Both the position numbers and the translations under genes were made by a program. A stretch of DNA of 61,553 bases, taken from NCBI GenBank assembly GCA_030040995.1, contig JASHOS010000263.1, positions 1 through 61,553 of the forward strand, given 5' to 3'. Shown piece after piece: positions 26,764 to 36,048 of this stretch; positions within the stretch are counted from its first letter, which is position 1; every line of letters starts with the position of its first letter. The stretch is from Terriglobia bacterium. Its GTDB lineage: Bacteria; Acidobacteriota; Terriglobia; UBA7540. The notes beneath the pieces were generated by a model. It saw only the letters and a program-made list of their open reading frames with translations. It made no database searches and was not told the DNA's origin.

Positions 26764-27165
26764 TCAAACGAATTCGTAGCGGGCGTGCTCGCGCAAGGGC
26801 AAGGCCAGGATGGTTGGGCACCCGTCATCAGGAGTGCTTTCCTGAAAGCGAAGATCAACTTGGGCGGAAGCGAGCCGCAAAAGCTGCACTCGGGCTAGCG
26901 GTTCGCCAGGCATGAGGAAAAGAATGCTAACTTGCGTGCCCTCAAGCTTGTTGATGTAAGCCGGAGTGACCATGGCGGCCACACCTCTTCCGTGAATCGC
27001 AACCACAGGCGCCGATGAGGTGTCTACAAGAATAATCTCGTATTTACCCGGACTTAGAACGTGATCATCCCATCGCGCCGTAAACGGAAGGTGCAGCGTG
27101 CTAGTGAATATTTGATTTCTGCGTTGGCCGGAGAACCGTGGTATCGGCGTGAAAGCCCCTCGCAT
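26764..27165 (-). CDS. Protein of unknown function (beta-rich, acidobacterial type)
   Basis: A 133-residue protein from the ATG at 27165. Its core TLHLPFTARWDDHVLSPGKY, EIILVD and VVAIHGRGVAAMVTPAYIN resembles a family of small beta-rich proteins common in Acidobacteriota (HLPFxxxWxxxxLxPGxY). No enzymatic motif is seen. The frame is open upstream as far as 27594, but that extension is encoded by a small inverted-repeat element and C-rich tracts (27395-27571), has an odd composition, and lacks the family pattern. I therefore place the start at 27165, with low certainty. A stem-loop lies 43-100 nt upstream of this start. No signal peptide is visible in the short form. Confidence 0.5.
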   Translation of the reverse strand: MRGAFTPIPRFSGQRRNQIFTSTLHLPFTARWDDHVLSPGKYEIILVDTSSAPVVAIHGRGVAAMVTPAYINKLEGTQVSILFLMPGEPLARVQLLRLASAQVDLRFQESTPDDGCPTILALPLREHARYEFV

Positions 27166-27207
27166 CTCTGACCGCAGGGCCTTAAGTAGTCGCGCGGAGG
27201 AGGGATC

Positions 27208-27265
27208 GTTTACCTCCGCGGCGCCGGAAAGACATTGTCTCCCGGGTATAGCCGCGGAGGTAAAC
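27208..27265. promoter_or_regulatory. Perfect 14-bp inverted repeat, possible leader stem-loop
   Basis: GTTTACCTCCGCGG at 27208-27221 pairs exactly with CCGCGGAGGTAAAC at 27252-27265 across a 30-nt loop. On the minus strand it would fold in the 5' leader of the gene starting at 27165. Both arms contain a GGAGG or its complement, so folding could hide a ribosome-binding site. Function is inference. Confidence 0.4.
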
Positions 27266-27394
27266 CTTAGCTTCCCCTCCCCAGAACGATGAGCTAGAAG
27301 TGCCGTGAAGGGTTCCCCCCCTTCGAGCACGATTGGAGCCCCCCCACTTCGCTGGGACGATGCTTTCTGCGTCACAGGTAACAGCAACATACCC

Positions 27395-27571
27395 CCTTGC
27401 GAGGCTTGGGAAGGCTGGGCTTTGACTGCATTTCTCTGTCCCCCCGCGGAATAGAGTTGCTTTCGAAGCCCAACCCCCTTTTTCCCCCTCCTTGCCGGCG
27501 TGCGAGTGATATGCCGCATTATTGTAAGGCTTGCTGACATCTCGCTCCGGACCTTCCCAAGCCTCGCCCTT
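27395..27571. mobile_element. Small MITE-like element with perfect 16-bp terminal inverted repeats
   Basis: GCGAGGCTTGGGAAGG at 27399-27414 and CCTTCCCAAGCCTCGC at 27552-27567 are perfect inverted repeats 137 nt apart. Each is flanked on the outside by CCTT (27395-27398 and 27568-27571), which could be a 4-bp target duplication. There is no coding capacity for a transposase, and no other copy was noticed in the window. The inside is rich in C-tracts. Confidence 0.45.
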
Positions 27572-27594
27572 AGATAGTGCAGGTCGCCTGCCAA

Positions 27595-28067
27595 ACCCCG
27601 ATGCTTGGTTCCAACAGCCCCACGAGAGCCAGCCGTGACTTACAAGTTAAATCGGATGAGAGCCTTACGATAAATAACTGCGGCCGATCTAGCCGGAAAG
27701 TACGTACGCGCTAAGGCTACCGTGCTATCCGAACGGATAGTCGCCTATCTGAATGGCGAAGGAGCCCGAAGACGTAATCAGTTTTCGGGCTCGCCCCCTT
27801 TGTAGCGCTGCGCTTCAGGTCGGCATTTGGCCAGATGCGGGGCTGAAGCCTGGCGCTACGCGCTCGAAACTGAGGGATTTAGACGAAGACTCTTTTCCCC
27901 GCCAGTATTTTTTGTAATAGAGTATATGGATGGGGAGTCTGATAGCCCACGTTTTCATGGCGGGCCGCCAAAAGACAACGGCTTTCCGTCGCGCCTTAAA
28001 GTGAAGTTCGGTCCCGGTTGCTTCTGGCGATGAGGCGGCGCCGGGCGCAATCTTCAGGCATCCGCAT
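27595..28067. repeat. Spacer with family A repeat, alternative core
   Basis: 27778-27876 is a family A copy opening TCAGTTTTCGGGC and closing GCTCGAAACTGAGGG, with a TGTAGCGCTGCGC...GGCGCTACGCG core like that at 25831-25922. A short stem CTATCCGAACGGATAG lies near 27725. The remainder shows nothing recognisable beyond AT-rich sequence near 27900-27930. Confidence 0.65.
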
Positions 28068-30020
28068 ATGCAAACCTCCGTACAGAGTACTAAGGGCGTG
28101 CATCCTAAGCTCGTCGCCCTTTTGGGACCGCTTCGAGGGCAGGCTTACGATCTCTCGACGGACCGTCTCGTTGTGGGCCGCCTCACTTCGAACCAGATTT
28201 GTATTCCAGATCAGTCGGTCTCGCGGCGTCATTGTGTTCTCGAACTTGAAAGCGGACGCTTCAATCTCCGAGACCTGGATAGCAGGAATGGCACTCGTGT
28301 GAATGGCTTGCCGGTGATGCGCCGCGTTTTAGAGGATGGCGACTTGATCGAGGTCGGGGATTCGGAGTTTCTTTTCCTGGTCAACGAAGTCCCTGCGTCC
28401 CTTCAGGCTTCCTCAGTCACAGTTCAGGAAGAGGAGCTCGATCCTACTACGGTCTTCCAACTGCCAGGCGGAGGGCGAGAGCCGGGAGATGGCGAGTCTG
28501 TCCCGCCGCCCCCTTATACGTCAGACCGCAAGGCTCATGACCTGGACGTGCTCTTGAAAATTAACAATGCGCTGACGCGGATACGGCAACTCGAGCCTCT
28601 GGAGCAGCAGCTTCTGGCGATGATCTTTGAGGTAATACCTGCAAATCGAGCGGCTATTTTACTGGCGGGCGACAAGACGGGCGAGTGGGCGTCCACTTTC
28701 GGCCTGTGGCGAGGGGAGAAAGGGCAGCGTCCGGTCCAGGTGAGCCGCACGGTGCTGCGGCAAGCGATGAGCGAAGGTTGTGGAATTTTGTCTTCAAATC
28801 CGGGTGCAAATCCGGCGCTGGGAGGCTCTGACAGTCTGCGCCAAGCCCGAGTTACCGCTCTGCTTTGTGTGCCATTGCTGGTCTTTGACAAGCTCATCGG
28901 GGCCATTTATCTCGACACCACGGATCCCGCGCGTACTTTCGACCGGGACCACCTAGCGATGCTGATCGGCATTGCAGGCGTGGCGGCGCCGGCGATCGAA
29001 AACGTCCGCCGCCTGGCGAGCCTCGAGGCGGAAAACCGCCGCCTGGTGGATGAGATTCGCGTGCAGCACAACATGATTGGCGAGACGGAGCGCCTTCGCC
29101 AGGTACAGCGTTTTATAGCGAAAGCCGCGCCTGTAGACTCCACCGTCCTGATTCGCGGTGAGAGTGGAACGGGCAAGGAGTTGGTGGCGCGCGCGATCCA
29201 TTATCTGAGCAAAAGAGCGGCGAAGCCGTTTGTGCCGATTAACTGCGCCGCCATCCCCGAGAACCTGCTCGAGGCGGAATTGTTTGGCTACGAGCGTGGG
29301 GCCTTTACAGGCGCCGTGGCTTTGAAGAAGGGGAAGCTGGAGTTGGCGAATGGAGGGACGCTTTTTTTGGATGAGATCGGCGAACTCGCGCCGGCGCTCC
29401 AGGCAAAGCTGCTGCGCGTGCTTCAGGAGCGTGAGTTCGAGCGGGTTGGAGGCACCAAGCCTGTTCGGGTGGACCTTAGGTTGATTGCAGCGACCAACGC
29501 GAATCTAGAGGATTCGATTCGCAGCGGCGGCTTCCGCCAGGATCTGTTTTTCCGGCTAAACGTCTTGGCGGTCGAGCTGCCCCCGCTGCGGGAGCGACGC
29601 GAGGATATTCCGCTGCTGGCCAGCTACTTCCTCGTGAAATACTCCAAAGAGTGCGGCCGGCGCGTGCGCAGCATTTCTCCGCAAGCCAAAACATGCCTCA
29701 TGCGATATCCCTGGCCCGGGAACGTTCGGGAGCTTGAAAACGCCATCGAACGCGCCGTCGTCATGAGCTCAGGCGAAGTCATCGAAGTTGAAGACTTGCC
29801 GGAGAGCCTGCTGGAATCGGAGCCCGTCACCGGAAGCGAGATATCGCGCTTCCACGAAACCGTTCAGGGAATTAAGCGCCGGCTGATTCTGGAGACTGTG
29901 GAATCTACGCGGGGAAACTACACGGAAGCCGCGAAGCTTTTAGGATTGCATCCAAATTACCTGCACCGCCTCATTCGCAATTTGAACTTGCGGGAAGACT
30001 TGCGCAAGCATTCGGTGTGA
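28068..30020 (+). CDS. Sigma-54-dependent transcriptional activator with FHA and GAF domains
   Basis: A 650-residue enhancer-binding protein that remodels sigma-54 RNA polymerase using ATP. Domains in order: FHA (about 15-105, with VVGR at 35-38, SRRH at 52-55 and [10 protein letters not shown] at 71-80), which binds phospho-threonine; GAF (about 160-320); AAA+ (about 338-570) with Walker A GESGTGKE at 364-371, the sigma-54 contact loop GAFTGA at 411-416 and Walker [10 protein letters not shown] at 431-439; and a C-terminal Fis-type helix-turn-helix ([19 protein letters not shown]). The FHA in place of a receiver domain suggests control by a Ser/Thr kinase, as in Myxococcus-type regulators. 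No kinase gene lies nearby. The ATG has no strong Shine-Dalgarno. Confidence 0.93.
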   Translation: MQTSVQSTKGVHPKLVALLGPLRGQAYDLSTDRLVVGRLTSNQICIPDQSVSRRHCVLELESGRFNLRDLDSRNGTRVNGLPVMRRVLEDGDLIEVGDSEFLFLVNEVPASLQASSVTVQEEELDPTTVFQLPGGGREPGDGESVPPPPYTSDRKAHDLDVLLKINNALTRIRQLEPLEQQLLAMIFEVIPANRAAILLAGDKTGEWASTFGLWRGEKGQRPVQVSRTVLRQAMSEGCGILSSNPGANPALGGSDSLRQARVTALLCVPLLVFDKLIGAIYLDTTDPARTFDRDHLAMLIGIAGVAAPAIENVRRLASLEAENRRLVDEIRVQHNMIGETERLRQVQRFIAKAAPVDSTVLIRGESGTGKELVARAIHYLSKRAAKPFVPINCAAIPENLLEAELFGYERGAFTGAVALKKGKLELANGGTLFLDEIGELAPALQAKLLRVLQEREFERVGGTKPVRVDLRLIAATNANLEDSIRSGGFRQDLFFRLNVLAVELPPLRERREDIPLLASYFLVKYSKECGRRVRSISPQAKTCLMRYPWPGNVRELENAIERAVVMSSGEVIEVEDLPESLLESEPVTGSEISRFHETVQGIKRRLILETVESTRGNYTEAAKLLGLHPNYLHRLIRNLNLREDLRKHSV

Positions 30021-30045
30021 GCGCCAGCCAGCCGGAGGTTTGACC

Positions 30046-30792
30046 ATGGAACAGCGGTTTGAGAACCAGACTGCGCTGGTGGTGGGCGGAGCGAACGGAA
30101 TCGGGCAGGCTATTGCCCTACGCCTAGGGCAAGAGGGTGCCACGGTGATTGTTGCGGACGTTCCGGGGGAATCAGAAGCGGGCCTTCGCGTTTGCCGGGA
30201 GATCAGGTCGATGAAGCGTCAGTCCGATTTCATCGAGTGCGACGTCCGCGAAAGCTCACAAGTTAACGATATGGTACTCGCGCTGGACGGGCGCATCGAC
30301 GTTCTGATGCACGTCGCCGGCGTTGCAAAGTTGGTTCCGTTCCTGGAAATGGACGAGAAGCATTGGGACTGGACGCTGGATACGAACCTTAAGGGCGCAT
30401 TTCTGACAGGTCGCGCCGTGGCGCCACTCATGGTGGCGCAGCGAGAGGGCCGGATGGTTTTCATTGCCTCGACCAATAGCGTCGATGGCGAGGAGAATCT
30501 GGCAGCGTACAACGCTTCGAAGGCGGGAGTGGCTGCCCTGGTGCGAACTCTCGCGAGAGAGCTCGGAGTCTCTGGCATCACGGTCAACGCTGTAGGCCCC
30601 GGTTTGATCCGCACGCGGCTGACCGAGACCCCGCCCGTTGATGACGCCCGGTACGTAGAGCGGTACCGCATTCCGATGGGGCGCATCGGAGAACCTGAAG
30701 ATGTGGCCGGCCCGGCGCTGTTCCTGGCTTCTCGCGACGCAGCCTTCGTGAATGGCGTCCTGCTCTACGTGGACGGGGGGCAGATGGCGTGA
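30046..30792 (+). CDS. Short-chain dehydrogenase/reductase
   Basis: A 248-residue classical SDR of the FabG-like type, NAD(P)-dependent and cytoplasmic. It has VVGGANGIGQAIALRLGQEG (cofactor motif), the Asp of ECDVRESS, the catalytic Ser of ASTNSVDG and YNASK with catalytic Tyr and Lys. PGLIRTRL and VNGVLLYVDGGQ mark the C-terminal region. GGAGG lies 9 nt before the ATG at 30046; a TTG at 30040 is less likely. It begins 25 bp after the sigma-54 activator and may be co-transcribed with it. Substrate unknown. Confidence 0.9.
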   Translation: MEQRFENQTALVVGGANGIGQAIALRLGQEGATVIVADVPGESEAGLRVCREIRSMKRQSDFIECDVRESSQVNDMVLALDGRIDVLMHVAGVAKLVPFLEMDEKHWDWTLDTNLKGAFLTGRAVAPLMVAQREGRMVFIASTNSVDGEENLAAYNASKAGVAALVRTLARELGVSGITVNAVGPGLIRTRLTETPPVDDARYVERYRIPMGRIGEPEDVAGPALFLASRDAAFVNGVLLYVDGGQMA

Positions 30793-30803
30793 GCGGGTGC
30801 GCT

Positions 30804-30846
30804 TCAGCTTCGCCAGTGCAAGGTTGCAGGTCCCGGAAGTGGATGC
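30804..30846 (-). pseudogene. 3'-terminal fragment of a Rieske oxygenase gene
   Basis: On the minus strand 30846-30804 reads HPLPGPATLHWRS and a TGA stop. The intact Rieske gene at 34670-35758 ends HPLPGPVTLHWRS and TAA. The two stretches differ at five bases: three silent, one Val/Ala, and one between the stop codons. That is the pattern of paralogous coding sequence rather than of a copied site. Upstream on the minus strand the similarity ends at a repeat hairpin, so this is a decapitated remnant about 135 bp past the ackA stop. Confidence 0.65.
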
Positions 30847-30848
30847 AG

Positions 30849-30980
30849 TCGGTCATGTCGCTTTGCGACACCCGCAAAGCGTGAAAAGGACCCCCCCACC
30901 CGGCGCTGCGCGCCACCCTCTCCCCCAAGGGGGCGAGGGCAGCGTCCCATTCGGTTTGGTTGCGGCTCTGCCGCGTGGCG
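30849..30980. repeat. Repeat block downstream of ackA
   Basis: A GGTCATGTCGC/GCGACACC hairpin (30850-30872), a family B element (CCCACCCGGCGCTGCGCGCC to GGGGGCGAGGGC, 30891-30940) and a GGTTGCGGCTCTGCCGCG element (30956-30975). All are inverted relative to, or in the same pairing as, the blocks near 15684 and 19074. Confidence 0.7.
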
Positions 30981-32207
30981 TTATGCGCAGGGCATTCCAA
31001 GAACAGCGCGCATCGTATCGTGAGCAATGAGGCGCTCTTCGTCTGTTGGGATTACCCATACGGCTGCGCGAGAACCTGGCCGGCCGATATCCATCTCGAT
31101 ACCCACCGCCCGAGCGTTTGCCACATCATCTACTTCCAGACCCAAAGCCCCCAGCCGCCGGCAAATCTGTAACCGGACTTCCGTCGCATTTTCCCCGATT
31201 CCACCCGTGAAAATGACCGCGTCAGCCTCGCCTAACGCAGCGAAATATGCCGCAATTTGCTTTGCCGCCCGATAGCAGAAAACATCGATGGCAAGCTTCG
31301 CGCGGGCTTCGCCCTGTTGGTACGCCTTGAGGATCTCTCGCATGTCTGCGGATATTCCCGAGAGGCCCAGCAGACCACTTTGGTAATTCAGGGCGGCTTC
31401 CATTTCACCCACCGTCAGGCGGCCCGCTTTGAGAAGATGGATCAGCGCTCCCGGGTCCGTGTCACCGGGCCGGGTTCCCATGAGCAGTCCCTCGAGGGGC
31501 GTAAATCCCATAGACGTGTCCACGGACTTTCCGTGCTCAATCGCGCACACCGAGCAGCCGTTGCCCAGATGGCAAGTGATAAGTCTAAACGCCTTAGGAG
31601 ATGACTGCCGCAGCTCCGCAAAGCGTCCCATCACGTAGCGGTGTGACGTGCCATGGAAGCCGTAGCGGCGGATGTGCTGGTCCTCGTACCACGCCCAAGG
31701 TAAGCCGTAAAGGTAGGCATGCGGGGGCACAGTTTGATGAAATGCCGTGTCAAACACTGCGACTTGGAGGGCGTGAGGAAAGCGTTCCCGGCTGGCAAAA
31801 TAGCCTTCGAGGTTATGGGGGTTATGTAAGGGCGCGAGCGGACTGCAGGCCTGGATCTTTCGCAGTGTCGCCTCGTCAATCACGGTGGACTTATGAAAGT
31901 CCTCGCCTCCGTGCACCACGCGGTGGCCAACGCCCTGAATCTCATTCACATCCTTTAGGGCGCCCCGCGCAGTCATCCACTCAAATGCTGCGTTCAACGC
32001 TGACCGGTGGTCGGGCGCCCGTACCTTCTCTTTTTCGGCAGGTTTCGTTTCAACTCGTGCGGTCAGGAGGGCGCCGGCTTCCCCGATCGCCTCCACTTCG
32101 CCTCGTACGAGCACGCGATCCGACCGAGCCGCCATTTGTTCCGGGCTTGTCTCGATCAACTGAAATTTCAGCGAGGAGCTGCCGCAGTTGAGCACCAGGA
32201 TATTCAT
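30981..32207 (-). CDS. ackA: Acetate kinase
   Basis: Converts acetyl-phosphate and ADP to acetate and ATP (reversible), cytoplasmic. The 408-residue product has the family opening MNILVLNCGSSSLKFQLIET, signature 1 residues NCGSSS, the GVGHRVVHGG motif with the catalytic Arg, AVFDTAFHQTVP, GFHGTSHRYV, the LGNGCSVCAIEHGKSVDTSM phosphate-binding region and FTGGIGENAT. It starts 6 bp after the phosphoketolase stop, so the two are one operon. Together they recover ATP from the acetyl-phosphate made by phosphoketolase; no phosphotransacetylase gene lies in the window. Confidence 0.97.
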   Translation of the reverse strand: MNILVLNCGSSSLKFQLIETSPEQMAARSDRVLVRGEVEAIGEAGALLTARVETKPAEKEKVRAPDHRSALNAAFEWMTARGALKDVNEIQGVGHRVVHGGEDFHKSTVIDEATLRKIQACSPLAPLHNPHNLEGYFASRERFPHALQVAVFDTAFHQTVPPHAYLYGLPWAWYEDQHIRRYGFHGTSHRYVMGRFAELRQSSPKAFRLITCHLGNGCSVCAIEHGKSVDTSMGFTPLEGLLMGTRPGDTDPGALIHLLKAGRLTVGEMEAALNYQSGLLGLSGISADMREILKAYQQGEARAKLAIDVFCYRAAKQIAAYFAALGEADAVIFTGGIGENATEVRLQICRRLGALGLEVDDVANARAVGIEMDIGRPGSRAAVWVIPTDEERLIAHDTMRAVLGMPCA

Positions 32208-32213
32208 GAAATT

Positions 32214-34601
32214 CTAGAAGGGCCACTTCCAATTGGCCTGCTCGGGCCGGTCGACGCCGTACTCGCGAGCATAAGCCAAGCAATCGGTAATTTGGCTGCG
32301 AAGCCACTCCTTCACGTGGGCGCCAGCAGTCTGCAGCCGCGGCACGCGGTCAATGACATCAGTTGCCAGGCTGAAGCGGTCCACTTGGTTCAGAATGGCC
32401 AGTTCGAGCGGCGTATTGATACTGCCTTTTTCTTTATAACCGCGCACGTGGAGATTCGCATGATTCGTTCGCCGGTAGGCGAGCTTGTGGATAAGCGAGG
32501 AGTAGCTGTGAAAGTTAAAAATGATGGGCTTATTGGTGGTAAAGAGCGTGTCGAAGTCTCGATCGCTGAGCCCGTGAGGATGCTCCGTCGAAGGCTGGAG
32601 TTTGAATAGGTCCACAACGTTGACGAAGCGAATTTTCACATCGGGAATCTTCTCCCTTAGAATGGCTGTAGCCGCCAGCGCTTCTGCCGTAGCCACATCG
32701 CCGGCGCTCGCCATGACCACGTCCGGCTCCGTCCCCTGATCGTTGCTCGCCCAGTCCCAGATGCTCGCGCCCTTGGTGCAATGCCTGATGGCAGCCTCCA
32801 TATCCAGGTACTCGAGATGGGGTTGCTTGTCTGCCACGATCACGTTCACGTAATTGACGCTTCGCAGGCAATGATCCACCACGCTCAAGAGACAGTTGGC
32901 GTCGGGCGGCAGATAAATCCGCGTGATCTGAGCGCTCTTGTTAGTAACTACATCCAGAAACCCGGGATCCTGATGTGTGAAACCGTTGTGATCCTGCCGC
33001 CACACGACCGAGCTGATGAGCAGGTTGAGCGATGCGATCGGCGCTCGCCAACTTACCTCAGTCTGGCACTTCTCAAGCCATTTGGCGTGCTGATTGAACA
33101 TCGAATCGATAATATGAATAAAAGCTTCATAGCTTGAGAAGAAGCCATGCCGGCCCGTTAAGAGATAACCCTCCAGCCAGCCTTCGAGCGTATGCTCGCT
33201 GAGCATTTCCATCACGCGCCCTTCAGGCGCAAGCTCGCCGCCGTCGGCATCTTCCGGCAACAACTCGCCGAGCCATGTCTTTTTGCTCGCCTCGTAGACG
33301 GCTTGCAGGCGGTTCGAAGCCGTCTCATCAGGACCGAACATGCGAAAATTATTCATATTGGCGCGCATAACATCTCGCAGGTACTGGCCCAGCACGGACG
33401 TCGGCGAGATTTCGGCGGTGCCGGGATGATCGACCGCTCTGGCGTAGGAACGGAAATCTGGAAGCAGCAGCGGCTTGCGCAGCAACCCGCCGTTGGCGTG
33501 GGAGTTGGCGCTCATCCGCCGCGTTCCCCTGGGTGCGAGTTCCCGCAGCTCCTCCTGCAGCCGCCCGCCGCTATCAAACAACTCCTGCGGCCGGTAGCTC
33601 CGCATCCAGGCTTCGAGCTGCCTCAGGCGCTCGGGGTGTGTGTCCACATCGAGAAGCGGCACTTGGTGCGCGCGCCAAAAACCTTCTACCTTGTGGCCGT
33701 CCACTTCCTTGGGTCCGGTCCAGCCCTTGGGGGTCCGCAGGATAATCATCGGCCAACGTGCGCGCTCGGCGCGGCCTTTTTCTCTCGCCATGGCTTGTAT
33801 CCCGCGAATTTCGTCCAGGCATTGTTCGAGGACGGCAGCTAACTTCTCGTGCATCAGAGCAGGATCGTCCCCTTCGACAACATAGGGCGTCCAGCCGTAC
33901 CCCCTGAACAGGCAATCGAGCTCTTCGGCGGAGACTCTCGCGAGCAGGGTGGGGTTTGAGATTTTGTATCCATTGAGGTGAAGGATCGGCAACACGGCGC
34001 CGTCGCGAATGGGGTTCAGAAACTTGTTTGAATGCCAGGAAGTGGCGAGGGGTCCAGTTTCCGCCTCTCCATCGCCCACCATCACCGCCACGATCAACGC
34101 GGGATTGTCAAAAGCCGCGCCGAAAGCGTGTGACAGGCTGTAACCCAGCTCGCCACCTTCGTGAATTGATCCCGGAGTTTCCGGCGTGCAGTGGCTGCCG
34201 ATTCCGCCCGGAAATGAAAATTGCCTGAAAAACTTCCTCATTCCCTCCTCGTCCTGGGCTTTTTCGGGGTAGACCTCCGAATACGTGCCCTCCAGGTAGG
34301 CATTGGCAAGCACGGCCGGCGCGCCGTGGCCGGGCCCCGAGATATAGAGCATATTGAGGTCATATTTCCTGATCGCCCGGTTCAGATGTGCCCAGACAAA
34401 CGTTTGACCAGGATCGGATCCCCAATGGCCGAGCAGTCGTTTCTTGATGTGCTGAGGCTTGAGTGGTTCTTTGAGTAGCGGGTTATCGCAGAGATAAAGC
34501 ATCCCCGCACACAGATAATTTGCCGCCCGCCAATACGCATCAATTTTGCGCACCTCGTCTTCAGTCAGTGCCGGGCCCGGTTTTGGATTAGTCTTGGGCA
34601 T
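32214..34601 (-). CDS. xfp: Phosphoketolase (xylulose-5-P/fructose-6-P)
   Basis: A thiamine-diphosphate enzyme that splits xylulose-5-phosphate (or fructose-6-phosphate) with phosphate into acetyl-phosphate and glyceraldehyde-3-phosphate (or erythrose-4-phosphate). The 795-residue product matches the family length. Landmarks are [40 protein letters not shown], the ThDP motif [39 protein letters not shown] and [18 protein letters not shown] precedes the ATG by 10 nt. Coupled to ackA, it gives a shortcut from pentose phosphates to acetate and ATP. The Rieske gene ends only 68 bp upstream and could be in the same transcript. Whether fructose-6-phosphate is also used cannot be read from sequence. 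Confidence 0.97.
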   Translation of the reverse strand: MPKTNPKPGPALTEDEVRKIDAYWRAANYLCAGMLYLCDNPLLKEPLKPQHIKKRLLGHWGSDPGQTFVWAHLNRAIRKYDLNMLYISGPGHGAPAVLANAYLEGTYSEVYPEKAQDEEGMRKFFRQFSFPGGIGSHCTPETPGSIHEGGELGYSLSHAFGAAFDNPALIVAVMVGDGEAETGPLATSWHSNKFLNPIRDGAVLPILHLNGYKISNPTLLARVSAEELDCLFRGYGWTPYVVEGDDPALMHEKLAAVLEQCLDEIRGIQAMAREKGRAERARWPMIILRTPKGWTGPKEVDGHKVEGFWRAHQVPLLDVDTHPERLRQLEAWMRSYRPQELFDSGGRLQEELRELAPRGTRRMSANSHANGGLLRKPLLLPDFRSYARAVDHPGTAEISPTSVLGQYLRDVMRANMNNFRMFGPDETASNRLQAVYEASKKTWLGELLPEDADGGELAPEGRVMEMLSEHTLEGWLEGYLLTGRHGFFSSYEAFIHIIDSMFNQHAKWLEKCQTEVSWRAPIASLNLLISSVVWRQDHNGFTHQDPGFLDVVTNKSAQITRIYLPPDANCLLSVVDHCLRSVNYVNVIVADKQPHLEYLDMEAAIRHCTKGASIWDWASNDQGTEPDVVMASAGDVATAEALAATAILREKIPDVKIRFVNVVDLFKLQPSTEHPHGLSDRDFDTLFTTNKPIIFNFHSYSSLIHKLAYRRTNHANLHVRGYKEKGSINTPLELAILNQVDRFSLATDVIDRVPRLQTAGAHVKEWLRSQITDCLAYAREYGVDRPEQANWKWPF

Positions 34602-34669
34602 AAGCAGTCAGCCTCCTAACCAGATGATGCGTTGAGTAGATGTTGCGGCGCCGCTTGCGATCCAGGTCA

Positions 34670-35758
34670 TTAGCTTCGCCAGTGCAAGGTTACAGGCCCC
34701 GGGAGGGGATGCTTCATAGGCTCACCGGTGAGTTCGGAATCCAGGTGCGCCTGCTTGAGCTGGAAATACCATTTTGCAGGACGATCGGCGTCGTCAATCA
34801 GGATGAGGTGAGGGTTGTACTTCAGGCCCTCCGCCTGCTTCTTCATGGTCCGCTGATCCTGCCCGATAAACGTGCGGGCAAAGAGGCGAAAAACAGGGAC
34901 CATGAAGGGCACGTAGCGGAAGACGTTCCAGGCCGCGCAAAAATCCAGCCGGCAGTTCTGCCTGTCGATGGGCGTCACCGTGGCGCGGCTCGAAAACCAA
35001 TACTCTCCGCAGTGGATTTGCTCGAATCGCATGTTGGGCAGAACGAAATCAATCGTGGTGGTGACGGATTTGCCGTAAACGCCCAGCAGCTTGTATGCCG
35101 CGCTGTTGGCGGAAGGCGAATGAGCGCGAATGCGAAAGCCGCTCGGGATGGGCTCAAAAATCTTTTCCTTCTGCTGGATGCTGTGCCGGCTGCGCCACCA
35201 CCAGGCTTGATGCACGAAGGGGCCGTGCGCGGGATCCATCAATCCGATAATGCCGTGGTCCACGTGGACCGGCAAGCTGGCCTCGAGGTGAGTAATGCAG
35301 TAGCGCGAGCCAAAAACCGGCAGCCGCGGCGCGGGCGGCGCCGCATCACTTCGCCGCTTCGGGTCCGGCATATAGACCCAGATATATCCATCCTGATCTT
35401 CGCAGGGAAAGTTGACCGCGAAGACCCGCTCGACCTTGAGCTTGTCGCTTTCAACCCGTGAAGGAACCTCGACGCACTGGCCGCTTGAGGTATCGAAACG
35501 CCACCCGTGATAAGAACATTCGAGCAAGTTCCCGTCAAGCTTCCCGCACGAGAGAGGCATGCCGCGGTGAGGACATGAATCCCGCAGGGCAAAGGCGCGT
35601 CCGCCGCTGTCACGGCCCACGACGAGGGGTGTGCCCAGGAGCGTGGCCCGCCGCAGTCTGCCTTGCCGAACCTTCGCGCTGAGGGCGGCAGGGTACCAAA
35701 AGCCGCGCAGCATCCCGTCTTCTATTGTCTCTGGTGAATTTGGCGCGTCCTGATCCAT
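34670..35758 (-). CDS. Rieske [2Fe-2S] non-heme iron oxygenase, oxygenase component
   Basis: A 362-residue Rieske-type oxygenase resembling the single-component-alpha group that includes vanillate demethylase and pheophorbide a oxygenase. The Rieske site is Cys62-His64 (CPHRG) and Cys81-His84 (CSYHGW). The catalytic domain has DHGIIGLMDPAHGPFVHQAW, containing probable iron ligands Asp and His, and the WWWR segment. An electron-transfer partner (reductase) is not nearby. Substrate unknown; hopanoid, aromatic or pigment modification are all possible. It lies upstream of xfp-ackA on the same strand, and a fragment identical in protein except one residue to its C-terminus lies past ackA. Confidence 0.9.
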   Translation of the reverse strand: MDQDAPNSPETIEDGMLRGFWYPAALSAKVRQGRLRRATLLGTPLVVGRDSGGRAFALRDSCPHRGMPLSCGKLDGNLLECSYHGWRFDTSSGQCVEVPSRVESDKLKVERVFAVNFPCEDQDGYIWVYMPDPKRRSDAAPPAPRLPVFGSRYCITHLEASLPVHVDHGIIGLMDPAHGPFVHQAWWWRSRHSIQQKEKIFEPIPSGFRIRAHSPSANSAAYKLLGVYGKSVTTTIDFVLPNMRFEQIHCGEYWFSSRATVTPIDRQNCRLDFCAAWNVFRYVPFMVPVFRLFARTFIGQDQRTMKKQAEGLKYNPHLILIDDADRPAKWYFQLKQAHLDSELTGEPMKHPLPGPVTLHWRS

Positions 35759-36048
35759 GGGGAAACAACTCTATTATATCCGTGGGCTGCACATAGTTGT
35801 CCCGGCAGGCCGTGGTAGCGCAGAACTGCGTTCTTTGCAGTTCTGCGGCTTTTATCCCCGGAACTCGAGAAAAGCCGCAGACTCTCTGAAATTCGAGAGT
35901 CTGCGCTACCTGGCTGACCCTTCTCAGCTTCGCCGATCGCAGACATTAAATGCCAATGTCTGCGCTACCCAGCGGGTAATATTTTAGATTGCGTCATGCG
36001 ATTTTTAGCAAGCGGATTCGGATTTGATGGTATATTGGGGAACTCGGC
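35759..36048. repeat. Triple clamp-hairpin repeat
   Basis: Three family C hairpins with different inner stems follow one another: GCAGAACTGC/GCAGTTCTGC (35820-35846), GCAGACTCTC/GAGAGTCTGC (35877-35904) and GCAGACATT/AATGTCTGC (35939-35963). Each is next to GCGCTACC or GGTAGCGC. They lie between the divergent Rieske and lactonase genes. TATATT at about 36029 may be part of the lactonase promoter. Confidence 0.85.

Noticed and set aside
30584..31027. 147-codon minus-strand frame downstream of ackA
   Set aside because: Overlaps the SDR gene and repeat DNA; only the short Rieske-tail match in another frame is meaningful.
30804..34712. Integrative element with att sites at the Rieske gene tail
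   Set aside because: No integrase gene is present, and the differences between the two tails are mainly silent codon changes, which fits old paralogous coding sequence better than a duplicated attachment core. Kept as a secondary possibility.
34640..35461. 273-codon plus-strand frame opposite the Rieske gene
   Set aside because: Antisense shadow; the minus-strand product has the full Rieske motif and iron-site segment.
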